39,507 bases of DNA from Acinetobacter brisouisimilis (GCF_000368265.1 NZ_KB851221.1:1-39507); one strand, 5' to 3'; positions 1-6,863 are shown, counted from the first letter of the stretch. Numbers and translations: made by a program. Notes: generated by a model from the sequence alone, not told the origin.

Positions 1-42
1 CAAGGAATTTATAGTGATATGACAAGGAATTTATAGTGATAT
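1..42. repeat. Iterons of oriV (two copies; join those at 39392)
   Basis: Two tandem copies of the iteron caaggaatttatagtgatat with a 22-bp period. In the circle they follow directly on the copies at 39392-39435, making four in tandem just upstream of the rep start. Iterons of this length beside a Rep_3 gene are the expected Rep binding sites and set copy number. Confidence 0.9.
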
Positions 43-128
43 AGGGCTTGAAAGCATTGCCATATAAGCCTTTCAGCCAGCCTAAAAGCATTAAAAGAAT
101 TTAAAAATAATTAAAAATAGAGCTTTCC

Positions 129-137
129 TGTGGATAA
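129..137. promoter_or_regulatory. DnaA box
   Basis: TGTGGATAA is the exact complement of the consensus DnaA box TTATCCACA. It lies in an AT-rich stretch between the tandem iterons and an isolated fifth iteron, the usual arrangement of an iteron-type oriV. Confidence 0.75.
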
Positions 138-167
138 CTTTTAGTTTTATGTTGTTTAGCAATTAAA

Positions 168-187
168 CAAGGAATTTATAGTGATAT
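168..187. repeat. Isolated fifth iteron
   Basis: An exact 20-bp copy of the iteron core, about 125 bp from the tandem cluster and beyond the DnaA box. The AT-rich stretch between (roughly 60-167) is the likely unwinding region of the origin. Confidence 0.8.
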
Positions 188-262
188 AAAATTGGGAAAT
201 AAAAATGGACTATTCATACAGAGAACAGTCCAAATTCGTAACCTGAATAATGATTAACCCAA

Positions 263-431
263 TTAATAGCCTGTTACACGATTAACAAATTTAGGAATAG
301 TGCCTTTCATACGATATTTATTAATATTTTGAGCAACAATTGCAGATGCAGTCTTTCTGTTTGTTGGGGCGGAGATATGGGGGAGTATGAAGCTATCCTG
401 CAGGTGATATATCTATCAAAAGCTCAAGCGT
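263..431 (-). pseudogene. Possible 5'-truncated coding remnant
   Basis: On the minus strand a frame stays open for about 55 codons and ends at TAA (263-265), with a protein-like C-terminus reading NKYRMKGTIPKFVNRVTGY. No start codon precedes it before an in-frame TGA near 432, so it looks like the tail of a lost gene. Family unknown. It lies next to oriV, where plasmid genes are often truncated. Confidence 0.25.
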
Positions 432-534
432 AAATAGAAAAATATATGATTAAATAATAATCTATACATAATTATTGTAATTTATAATAATTATCATTAT
501 ATATACAATATCTTTATAAAAAATGTGACTAATT

Positions 535-702
535 ATGGATTTATATACTATTTCAATAGCTTTTTTGGCGTTGATATTAATTGTTTTGGTAATCTCAATT
601 TTTAATGATTGGAAAAAAAACAATCTTTCATTTAGAAAAATGCACTCAAAGAGAAAAACTTTAGTGAACTTATTTATGGGCATTTTTAGGCGTAAAAAAT
701 AG
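535..702 (+). CDS. Small single-pass membrane protein, hypothetical
   Basis: A 55-residue reading frame starting at ATG 535 and ending at TAG 702. Residues 4-24 form one strongly hydrophobic helix (AFLALILIVLVISIF region), followed by a basic tail that ends FRRKK, as in a one-pass inner-membrane peptide with its C-terminus in the cytoplasm. No convincing ribosome binding site is visible. An overlapping minus-strand frame (462-683) is less protein-like. Function unknown; it stands alone between oriV and the resolvase gene. Confidence 0.4.
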   Translation: MDLYTISIAFLALILIVLVISIFNDWKKNNLSFRKMHSKRKTLVNLFMGIFRRKK

Positions 703-860
703 ATATCAACTCAAATACTTAACTATCTTTAGACTATACATAAAAAAGAAAATGATCGTTTTTGCTTTTATGCTATCAATAAACTATCATTTAAAGCATA
801 AATCATGTGATTTATGAATTTTATTATTTTACTCTAAATTTTAAGTCTAAATGATTGATT

Positions 861-1454
861 ATGACCGTTAGAATCTATGTAAGAGCATCTACCAAAGACC
901 AAGATGCAGAAAGAGCTTTAGATGATTTGATCCAGTTTAGCCAAAACTATGCGGATCATTTTGTTGCCTATATCGAAAACTTTTCTGGGACAAAGCTCAA
1001 TCGCCCTGAATTGAGCAAATTGTTGAATGAGTCAGAGCAGGGGGACATTCTACTGGTTGAAAGTGTTGATCGCCTGTCACGGCTCTCTCAAGACGATTTT
1101 GATACGCTGAAGCAGCAAATCAAGGCAAAAGGCTTAAAGTTGATTGTGGTGGATTTGCCAACCACACATGGCATGATTCAGGATGGTATGACCAACGAAA
1201 TTTTACATGTGGTAAATGCCATGCTGATTGACCTGCTAGCAACCATGGCTCGACTGGACAATGATAAGCGTCGGGAACGCATTAAACAGGGCTTATTGCG
1301 TTCAGGCTATAAACCTTCAGGTAAGAAAGCCAATACAACCAAACATGAGCGAATCAAGCAGTTATTGCAGGTGGAGACAATGACCCGTGAGGAAATTGCC
1401 AAAGCGGTTGGGGTAGGGGTGGCAACAGTGTATCGAGTAGCAAAGTTGGTATAG
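861..1454 (+). CDS. Serine recombinase (resolvase/invertase family)
   Basis: A 197-residue serine recombinase. The N-terminal catalytic domain carries Y-V-R-A-S with nucleophile Ser10 and the conserved VDRLSR motif near residue 70; a long E-helix follows, and a C-terminal helix-turn-helix starts near residue 160 (TREEIAKAVGVGVATVYR). The size fits plasmid resolvases and DNA invertases. Start ATG 861 is preferred to an upstream TTG. The likely job is resolving multimers of the circular element; no inverted tail-fibre segment is visible, so an invertase role is less likely. The AT-rich 700-860 upstream is where a res site would be expected, but I could not define one. Its 3' end is duplicated at 2117-2317. 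Confidence 0.88.
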   Translation: MTVRIYVRASTKDQDAERALDDLIQFSQNYADHFVAYIENFSGTKLNRPELSKLLNESEQGDILLVESVDRLSRLSQDDFDTLKQQIKAKGLKLIVVDLPTTHGMIQDGMTNEILHVVNAMLIDLLATMARLDNDKRRERIKQGLLRSGYKPSGKKANTTKHERIKQLLQVETMTREEIAKAVGVGVATVYRVAKLV

Positions 1455-1566
1455 ATAGACTGGATGAATAGCCACCGATTTTGTAGGCACCTTTTAGTTA
1501 GATAAACTGTCTCTAACAAACTCAACTTGGTTCAGTGCATAGAAGAAAAGGAGATTAATAATAGTT

Positions 1567-2088
1567 ATGGATTTTGAAAGTATTGCATTAATTAGGAATG
1601 CCATAAAAAATAATGACTTAAATACGCTAAAAGAAATATTTACTACTTTTCCTAAACTTATGTCTATTGATACACCATTTGGGACATGGCTTCATGTTGC
1701 ATCTAGTAGTGGGACATTAGAAATAGTTAAGTATTTAGTACTCCAAGGGCTAGATCCTAATAAAAAGGGTGGTACATTTGGTGGAAATATATTGAATACA
1801 GCTGCTTCAAGTGGTCATATAGATATAACAGAATATTTGCTATCATTAAATAATGTAGAGATGGATATTAGTGAACCAGAAAGAAATCCTTTATTTGGTG
1901 CAATAATGAAAGGGAATCTGAATATAGTTAAAATCTTAATAGAAAATGGAATTGATTATAAAATCTCTTATACAGGAGACTATATGAATAATATGGATGC
2001 AGAAGGATTTGCCTTAGAACGAGGCGAGAAAGAAATAGCAGATTATTTACACTTATTAAAAAAATTATCTCATAAAAAAAGACTATAA
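1567..2088 (+). CDS. Ankyrin-repeat protein
   Basis: A 173-residue protein made mostly of about four ankyrin repeats. Consensus pieces include TWLHVASSSGTLEIVKYLV (from about residue 39), a second repeat with LNTAASSGHIDITEYLL, and a third with LFGAIMKGNLNIVKILIENG. There is no signal peptide. Ankyrin arrays bind proteins; in phages and plasmids small ones are accessory and have been linked to immunity or anti-defence roles, but nothing here fixes a partner. An AAGGAG lies 13 nt before the ATG. It is more AT-rich than the resolvase gene and is bracketed by the resolvase 3' end and a decayed copy of it, so it is probably acquired cargo. Confidence 0.8.
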   Translation: MDFESIALIRNAIKNNDLNTLKEIFTTFPKLMSIDTPFGTWLHVASSSGTLEIVKYLVLQGLDPNKKGGTFGGNILNTAASSGHIDITEYLLSLNNVEMDISEPERNPLFGAIMKGNLNIVKILIENGIDYKISYTGDYMNNMDAEGFALERGEKEIADYLHLLKKLSHKKRL

Positions 2089-2116
2089 ATTATATTAATA
2101 TTTCTATAACTTGGAA

Positions 2117-2317
2117 AAGGCAGAGGGCTTAAAATTGATTGTAGTGGATCTGCCAAGCATGCAATTGCATGATTCAGGATGAAAAACTAATACAGCCAAA
2201 CATGAGCGAATCAAGCAGTTATTGCAGGTAGAAACGATGACCCGTGAGGAAATTGCTAAAGCGGTTGGGGTAGGGGTAGGGGTAGCAACGGTGTATCGAG
2301 TCGCAAAGTTATCATAA
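2117..2317 (+). pseudogene. Decayed duplicate of the resolvase 3' end
   Basis: Matches the last third of the resolvase gene (about 1123-1454) in two blocks: the part encoding GLKLIVVDLP, then, after a deletion of about 130 nt, the part encoding TKHERIKQLLQVETMTREEIAKAVGV and the terminal helix-turn-helix. An extra 6-bp unit (ggggta) and a stop after the first block show it is non-coding. With the intact gene it forms imperfect direct repeats around the ankyrin gene. Confidence 0.85.
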
Positions 2318-2431
2318 AATAGAGCTATAAATCTTAAAGGGCAGCTAAGAACTATAGATGGATTGTGAGGTTGCTTGAAAAAGGTAGAATGGTTGAAGTT
2401 AATTATTTGATATTAAGGAGTGTTTTTATTC

Positions 2432-2620
2432 TTGAACTTGCTGTGTATTAAGTGCCGAACTTGTTCCAAGTTACTGGCAAAAGTGAAGGGTTTTAGTGAA
2501 TTAGAAATTAAATGCCCTCGTTGTAAAAACATCAATTCTTATATGAGCACCCAGAGTGCCTTACCTGATTGCCTAGAGCAACTTTCTGTATCGGGTAAGA
2601 TCCATGACACAAACCAATGA
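2432..2620 (+). CDS. com: Com-like zinc-finger regulator (Mu Com family)
   Basis: A 62-residue protein with paired CxxC motifs (CIKCRTC, then CPRC) and the phrase GFSELEIKCPRCKN. This matches phage Mu Com, a zinc-binding RNA-binding protein that activates translation of the DNA-modification gene mom. Start TTG 2432 follows AAGGAG by 11 nt; a GTG at 2420 overlaps that Shine-Dalgarno and is unlikely. Its 3' end overlaps the start of the adenine methylase by 17 nt, so the modification gene is again directly downstream and translationally linked, although here it is a Dam-type enzyme and not Mom. Confidence 0.75.
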   Translation: MNLLCIKCRTCSKLLAKVKGFSELEIKCPRCKNINSYMSTQSALPDCLEQLSVSGKIHDTNQ

Positions 2621-3410
2621 ACTAGTAAAATATAATCCCAAAGGGCATAGCTTTAGCGGCTGGTTAGGCGGTAAATCTCAACTGGCACGCACCATTATTG
2701 ATTTAATGCCTGAACATAAAAACTATGTAGAGGTCTTTGGTGGTGCTGGATGGGTATTATTTAAAAAGACAGCCTCTCAGGTTGAAGTGATCAATGACAT
2801 CAATGATGACCTGATCAACTTGTACCGTATTTTAAAATTTCACTTTGATGCCTTCTTGGCAGAGTTTGAATTGCAGTTATTTTCACGCACGACATTTAAT
2901 GAAATGCGCAAAAATGATCGGGGCTTAACTGATATTCAACGTGCAGCAAAATTCTATTATTTGCTCCGTGCTGCATTTGGATGCCAGTTGGATGGTTCGT
3001 TTTCTTATTCCCGTGATCGAAAAAGCCGACTCAAACTCGGTGATGAATTGAGAACTCATCTGGTTTCAATTCATGAGCGTTTGCAAAATGTGGTGATTGA
3101 AAACAACAGTTACACGTATATGTTAAAAAGAATGGATGGGCCTGAAACGCTATTTTATCTAGATCCACCATACTGGGACTGTGAAAACATGTATGGTAAA
3201 GGCATCTGGACGAAAGAAGATTTTTATACGCTGAAGGAAAAGCTCGATAAAGTTCAGGGTAAATTTATCCTGAGTTTAAATGATGTTCCTGAAGTACGAG
3301 AGTTATTTAAAGACTACACAATGACTCATCGTAAGATTCGTTGGTCAGTGAATAGCAAAGCTGCTCATGAAGAACATAATGGCAATGAGCTGATTATCTA
3401 TAATTTTTAG
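2604..3410 (+). CDS. dam: DNA adenine N6-methyltransferase, Dam/D12 class
   Basis: A 268-residue class-alpha N6-adenine methylase. The AdoMet-binding motif is EVFGGAGWVLF (from about residue 43), an acidic IND motif follows near residue 63, and the catalytic DPPY is near residue 182 (FYLDPPYWD). The N-terminus has the typical GWLGGKSQLA. The length fits Dam-family enzymes, which methylate GATC; the target here is not provable from sequence. No restriction partner is present, so it is an orphan methylase that may protect phage DNA from restriction or alter gene control. It overlaps com by 17 nt and probably depends on Com for translation. Confidence 0.9.
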   Translation: MTQTNELVKYNPKGHSFSGWLGGKSQLARTIIDLMPEHKNYVEVFGGAGWVLFKKTASQVEVINDINDDLINLYRILKFHFDAFLAEFELQLFSRTTFNEMRKNDRGLTDIQRAAKFYYLLRAAFGCQLDGSFSYSRDRKSRLKLGDELRTHLVSIHERLQNVVIENNSYTYMLKRMDGPETLFYLDPPYWDCENMYGKGIWTKEDFYTLKEKLDKVQGKFILSLNDVPEVRELFKDYTMTHRKIRWSVNSKAAHEEHNGNELIIYNF

Positions 3411-3547
3411 TGTAAGCATTTACTGACAAGGATTCAGGACATTTGCCAGTAGGTAGTTAGGCTGAGTTTGCTATCATGCACTCATGAAGAACAGGACGTT
3501 CAAGAACTTAAATGTTCACTCATCAGGATGTGAGGTACGACAGGACT

Positions 3548-3600
3548 CATGCCTAGAACCAAATATAGAAAGCCCTCGACAGGATGTCGGGGGCTTTTTT
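3548..3600 (+). terminator. Intrinsic terminator, copy 1 of a duplicated 53-bp block
   Basis: Stem AAAGCCCTCGAC at 3569-3580, loop aggat, return arm to 3597, then a T run. It lies 3' of dam. The 53 bp at 3548-3600 recur at 4439-4491 with 49 identities, on the other side of the 3750-4355 gene. The rest of the gene-free interval 3411-3749 holds nothing else I recognise. Confidence 0.8.
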
Positions 3601-3749
3601 ATATTATCTGAGCTAAATTTCAGGAAGTCATTTAAAGTTGAGATATTTGATGGCTATTCAATATTCCTCACCAACCTTACTTTAATTAAGCTAAAAAAGC
3701 ATGAAGACAGGATGAAAAAGTTTGCGTTGGCTATATGGTAATTAAGTAA

Positions 3750-4355
3750 ATGAAATATATAAATTTATTAGATAATTTATTAAGTAAATATCTTGTGGAT
3801 TCTGAATTTTTAGATGGAAATAGCTTATTAGAGTGTGATTTCTTAGATACTTATTCCAATACGATAGCTACATGGTTTAATGCTAATAAGCTAGATATTT
3901 TTTCTATGAAGCAATGGAGCATGGAAGAAATGAGGTATATAAATGAAATAATTATAAAATATGGTGAATATATTGATCCTTATAAATCATGGAAAGATGT
4001 ACCAATTTCTTATTTAAAAAAGTATTCTTATGGAATTAATTACTTAAAACCTGAATCTTATAAATTTTATATACAATCTTTAATGTGGAATTATACAAAA
4101 AATAGAAATATTTTTATAGAAGAAATTAATTCTTTAGAGCCATGGCTTTATTCATTATTTCCATTAAATGAAGACTATAGTGTAGATGATATAAAATTTA
4201 ATAAACTCAATAATATAAACTTAATTGAAGGTAAATTAATATCATATTTTTTATTTTGTATATATCATGATTCATTGATTCCTGAAGATATAAAGTTTCT
4301 AGCTAAAGATATGAATGACTTCTTTTGGATATCTTGGAAATATCTATTGCCTTAG
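3750..4355 (+). CDS. Hypothetical protein (cargo)
   Basis: A 201-residue, very AT-rich, aromatic-rich protein (many Y, F, W) with no signal peptide, no clear membrane segment and no motif I recognise. The regular pattern of hydrophobic and acidic residues suggests a soluble, mainly helical protein. It is bracketed by two copies of the same terminator-bearing 53-bp block, and its base composition differs from the flanking dam gene, both signs of acquisition. No function is assigned; phage-borne genes of this type are often immunity or anti-defence factors, but that is only context. Confidence 0.7.
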   Translation: MKYINLLDNLLSKYLVDSEFLDGNSLLECDFLDTYSNTIATWFNANKLDIFSMKQWSMEEMRYINEIIIKYGEYIDPYKSWKDVPISYLKKYSYGINYLKPESYKFYIQSLMWNYTKNRNIFIEEINSLEPWLYSLFPLNEDYSVDDIKFNKLNNINLIEGKLISYFLFCIYHDSLIPEDIKFLAKDMNDFFWISWKYLLP

Positions 4356-4438
4356 GTAAATTGAAAAGTAAAAATTTGAATAGTTAGTAATTTATAAAAT
4401 AATGAATTTATGAAAAACAAGATCTAAGATACGACCAG

Positions 4439-4491
4439 CATGTCTAGAACTAAATATACAAAGCCCTCGACAGGATGTCGGGAGCTTTTTT
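4439..4491 (+). terminator. Intrinsic terminator, copy 2 of the duplicated 53-bp block
   Basis: Stem AAAGCCCTCGAC at 4460-4471, loop aggat, return arm 4477-4488 with one mismatch, then T residues. It serves the 3750-4355 gene from the plus side and faces the antitoxin gene end, so it may work for both. Copy 1 is at 3548-3600. Confidence 0.75.
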
Positions 4492-4510
4492 GTTAGAAAC
4501 TATTTAAATT

Positions 4511-4801
4511 TTAAGCATGTTGTACTGTTAGCTTTAAACCAAGTGCATTTACTACACGATTAATCGTATCAAAACGAGGTGCTGAATCTTGACGAAGTGC
4601 TTTGTAAAGAGCTTCACGTCCAATACCTGCTTCTTTCGCAATTTGAGTCATACCTCTTGCTTTGGCAATTACACCAAGCGCATGGGCTAATTCAGCAGGA
4701 TCATTCTCTTCAAGAACCATATTGAGGTATATCACAATGTCTTCTTCAGTTTTGAGTGACTCAGCCATATCAAAACTTGGTAAATCAGCGACTTTAACCA
4801 T
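4511..4801 (-). CDS. Antitoxin, HTH addiction-module antidote (HigA-like)
   Basis: A 96-residue protein with a C-terminal XRE-type helix-turn-helix (GMTQIAKEAGIGREALYKALR, roughly residues 50-70) and a short N-terminal part (MVKVADLPSFDMAESLKTEED) that fits the putative addiction-module antidote family. Start ATG 4801 has a strong GGAGG and follows the toxin stop by one base. It should neutralise the toxin encoded just upstream and, with it, repress the shared promoter. The toxin-first order is that of higBA-type operons. Confidence 0.88.
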   Translation of the reverse strand: MVKVADLPSFDMAESLKTEEDIVIYLNMVLEENDPAELAHALGVIAKARGMTQIAKEAGIGREALYKALRQDSAPRFDTINRVVNALGLKLTVQHA

Positions 4802-4802
4802 T

Positions 4803-5099
4803 TTAATCCTCCAATGTTTTCGATAGTTTGACTGCTCGATCGATGTCTTTGCTTTGCGTGGATTTTTCACCACCACCTAGCATGACAATCACAACATCAC
4901 CATGTTGGATGTAGTACATTCTCCAACCAGCCCCAAAGGTCTCTTTCATTTCCCAAACTCCTTCTCGGAGTGGTTTTATCTCTCCCCAATTCCCGCGTTG
5001 AACTTTATCTAATCTGCGATTCAAGCGGATTCGGGTCATATTGTCTTTAATACCATCTAGCCATTCATCAAATTCAGGCAGACGTTTAATTTCAATCAT
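4803..5099 (-). CDS. Toxin, RelE/ParE superfamily (HigB-like killer protein)
   Basis: A 98-residue small basic protein with the features of the addiction-module killer family: an N-terminal IEIKRLPEFDEWL, a central RLDKVQRGNWGEIKPLREGVWEMK, then AGWRMYYIQ and VVIVMLGGGEKSTQ. Family members are mRNA interferases of the RelE fold. The gene is first in a two-gene operon and its AAGGA ribosome site is close to the ATG. The operon stabilises the element after segregation; its promoter overlaps a perfect palindrome at 5127-5142. Confidence 0.88.
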   Translation of the reverse strand: MIEIKRLPEFDEWLDGIKDNMTRIRLNRRLDKVQRGNWGEIKPLREGVWEMKETFGAGWRMYYIQHGDVVIVMLGGGEKSTQSKDIDRAVKLSKTLED

Positions 5100-5123
5100 G
5101 GGAGTTCCTTCTTATCTTACTTT

Positions 5124-5151
5124 ATTGTATTCGATCGAATACATAATGCAA
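5124..5151 (-). promoter_or_regulatory. Promoter and palindromic operator of the toxin-antitoxin operon
   Basis: On the minus strand -35 TTGCAT (5151-5146) and -10 TACAAT (5129-5124) are 16 bp apart. The spacer contains the perfect 16-bp palindrome GTATTCGATCGAATAC (5127-5142), an ideal site for autorepression by the HTH antitoxin. Confidence 0.75.
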
Positions 5152-5284
5152 GATTTTTATCCCAAGGGTTATCCGCAGAAATTGTGGATTCTTTCGGTCA
5201 TAAAAGGCTTATAAAGCATATGGAATTACTAATTTTGATTAAAAATCATCAATTTTATTGGCGAAATATTCCAGAATTGAACAT

Positions 5285-5318
5285 AAAAAAGCCGACATGT
5301 TTCAAAGTCGGCTTTTTT
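5285..5318. terminator. Bidirectional intrinsic terminator
   Basis: Perfect 12-bp stem AAAAAAGCCGAC / GTCGGCTTTTTT with a 10-nt loop; A and T runs on both sides let it work in either direction. It separates the toxin-antitoxin operon from the pdif module. The surrounding 63-codon frame is not a gene. Confidence 0.85.
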
Positions 5319-5379
5319 GATGTTTTTTGGTTTTTTGAAATTGGTCAAGTTATTGATTTATATTGTTTTAAATGAATGC

Positions 5380-5407
5380 GTTTCGTATAGCGACCATTAT
5401 GTTAAAT
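5380..5407 (+). other. pdif site A (XerC arm, then XerD arm)
   Basis: Two 11-bp arms, GTTTCGTATAG and TTATGTTAAAT, separated by the 6-bp core CGACCA. This is the form of the plasmid dif sites that host XerC/XerD recombine in Acinetobacter. The XerD arm matches the consensus exactly and the XerC arm with small changes. It lies in the opposite orientation to site B at 6667-6694. Confidence 0.8.
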
Positions 5408-5483
5408 AGAAGCTGATTTGGTTGAAAATTATAGTTTTTTAATAATGTATGAATCGTAATCTCAGCCTATAAGAGAAAGCACA

Positions 5484-5640
5484 ATTCCCCCTTGCATAGA
5501 TACGGCCGATGCGTGGCTCCGTCATCCCGAATCAGGTGTACGACAATACTTTAAGAGCAAGCAATTTTTGCAGGCTCTTAGGGTGAATATTGCCGAAACT
5601 CTCTCAACGTGCACCTGTCAGCCCGACGGCTGTGGGGAAT
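5484..5640. other. Cloverleaf-like structured element, possibly ncRNA
   Basis: A GC-richer 157-nt segment with nested inverted repeats: closing stem ATTCCCC (5484-5490) / GGGGAAT (5634-5640); hairpin 1 at 5502-5522 (ACGG / CCGT); long arm CAGGTGTACG (5533-5542) / CGTGCACCTG (5608-5617), which carries CAATA / TATTG and TAAGAGC (5552-5558) / GCTCTTA (5574-5580) with inner GCAA / TTGC; hairpin 2 CAGCC / GGCTG (5619-5632). There is no open frame. It could be a structured RNA, a folded single-stranded DNA site, or a small non-autonomous element with 7-bp terminal repeats. I match it to no family. Confidence 0.55.
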
Positions 5641-5651
5641 GAGTGAGATCA

Positions 5652-6584
5652 TTATTTATTGCTAGATATCCTATTAAATCCTTTTAGGTATTGGTCAAGT
5701 ATCCCAGTATAATGGAGTAATCTAAACGTATTTCTATCTATAGCATCTTGTTTATGAGATTCAGTAATACTACAAATCTCACATATCTCGGATTCTGTAA
5801 ATAAAGGTTGTGGACAGTTTTTACATGTTTTATGGGCTGAAATAATTTCTTCTTTCTCTTTGTCAAAAACAAAAGATTCACCATCTAAATCTGTTAAAAA
5901 CGGTGAAGAAGAAGTTTTACTAATATTAAAGTTGTAAACTTTTATCTTATATCTTTTTGAAATTTTGATTAGCCTATCTTTGTTTGTCTGAGATATATTT
6001 TTCCCTAAAATTATAGACTTAACGGCTGAAATTGGAATAAATAGAATATCGTTTGAATCGACTTTTTCAGTATAATTACCTGTTTCTACAAAACGGCATT
6101 CTTTTTCATAGCTCCATTCTTCTAGTTTTGAAAAGTATGCATTATACATTACGGTTTGTCTTAGAAACTCTAAGTATCTAGGCTTTAAAGTTTCAGAAGC
6201 CATTTGTAACGTTTTAGCTATATTTGTACTTGGTTCTGACAGATAGTTCATATTTTTTATTGATGCATCAGGGAAACATTCTTTTAATATTTGATCATCA
6301 TATTCAATAGCATAACCCATATTGTTGCTTCCATAATGTGCCCACATAGGTAATGAAACTATTGACCTAGAAAAACAGGTAGTTGGAAGTTGTGGGATTT
6401 CTTGTATAACATCATTATAAAAAGCTAAATCACGAGTACTTACAGAGGTATCTAGCCCTAAAAATAGTTCATATGGATCATTGTAATCCTTAGGTAAGGA
6501 ACATTTAATAGCGCAAAAATAGTCTCTAATAAAAATTTTTTGTATTAAATCTTCATCTTTTGGAAAAAATTTATATAACGACAT
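5652..6584 (-). CDS. DUF2971-like protein with C-terminal zinc-ribbon motif
   Basis: A 310-residue soluble protein. The N-terminus (SLYKFFPKDEDLIQKIF, then KCSLPKDYNDPYELF), a central CFSRSIVSLPMWAHYGSNNMGYAIEY, and EWSYEKECRFV near residue 165 are hallmarks of DUF2971, a family of unknown biochemistry common in accessory and defence-associated loci. The C-terminal part adds two CxxC pairs (CKNC and CEIC, about residues 255-275) likely to bind zinc. The gene is AT-rich, stands alone, and is enclosed by two inverted pdif sites, so it is the cargo of an XerC/D-mobile module. A defence or anti-phage role is possible but unproven. Confidence 0.72.
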   Translation of the reverse strand: MSLYKFFPKDEDLIQKIFIRDYFCAIKCSLPKDYNDPYELFLGLDTSVSTRDLAFYNDVIQEIPQLPTTCFSRSIVSLPMWAHYGSNNMGYAIEYDDQILKECFPDASIKNMNYLSEPSTNIAKTLQMASETLKPRYLEFLRQTVMYNAYFSKLEEWSYEKECRFVETGNYTEKVDSNDILFIPISAVKSIILGKNISQTNKDRLIKISKRYKIKVYNFNISKTSSSPFLTDLDGESFVFDKEKEEIISAHKTCKNCPQPLFTESEICEICSITESHKQDAIDRNTFRLLHYTGILDQYLKGFNRISSNK

Positions 6585-6666
6585 AATAAAAAATACTCAT
6601 ATATAGCTTATCAGTAAGATTCAAACATCTACATTTTTATATATAAAATTAATGTAGATTCTCTAA

Positions 6667-6694
6667 AGTTAACATAATACACCTTATACAAAAT
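6667..6694 (-). other. pdif site B (XerD arm, then XerC arm), dif-like
   Basis: Arms AGTTAACATAA and TTATACAAAAT around the core TACACC. Compared with the Acinetobacter chromosomal dif as I recall it, 26 of 28 positions agree, including the whole core. It is inverted relative to site A, so the two sites bracket the DUF2971 gene and the structured element. Confidence 0.82.
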
Positions 6695-6738
6695 CGGTTG
6701 TTTTATTTGTTTTAATTCAGTATCTTATATTTTATATT

Positions 6739-6768
6739 AAAGCCCGATTCTCACCAATCGGGCTTTTT
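6739..6768. terminator. Terminator of the FI-D tail operon (bidirectional)
   Basis: Stem AAAGCCCGATT / AATCGGGCTTT with a 6-nt loop and A/T tails on both sides. It lies about 100 bp beyond the gene D stop and marks the border between phage tail genes and the pdif module. Confidence 0.85.
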
Positions 6769-6863
6769 AGTGGATTTTTCACGTTCCACGCCTATTTTTT
6801 GAGCATTGTTCCACGTTTTTGCTTAGTGATTCTCAAGAATTCCATCAGAAGATTCTCTATTTT

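Noticed and set aside
462..683. 73-codon minus-strand frame near oriV
   Set aside because: Low-complexity AT-driven peptide; the plus-strand frame at 535-702 over the same DNA is far more protein-like.
861..1454. Resolvase as a tail-fibre inversion enzyme
   Set aside because: No inverted crossover sites or spare fibre ends are visible near the H genes, 13 kb away.
3484..3741. 85-codon frame after dam
   Set aside because: It runs straight through the terminator hairpin and T run and has no protein-like composition or ribosome site.
5184..5375. 63-codon plus-strand frame
   Set aside because: It contains the perfect bidirectional terminator at 5285-5318 in its middle.
5484..5640. tRNA, tmRNA or 6S RNA
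   Set aside because: The fold is cloverleaf-like, but it is far too long for tRNA, lacks T-loop and anticodon features and a CCA end, and its sequence does not match tmRNA or 6S as known to me.
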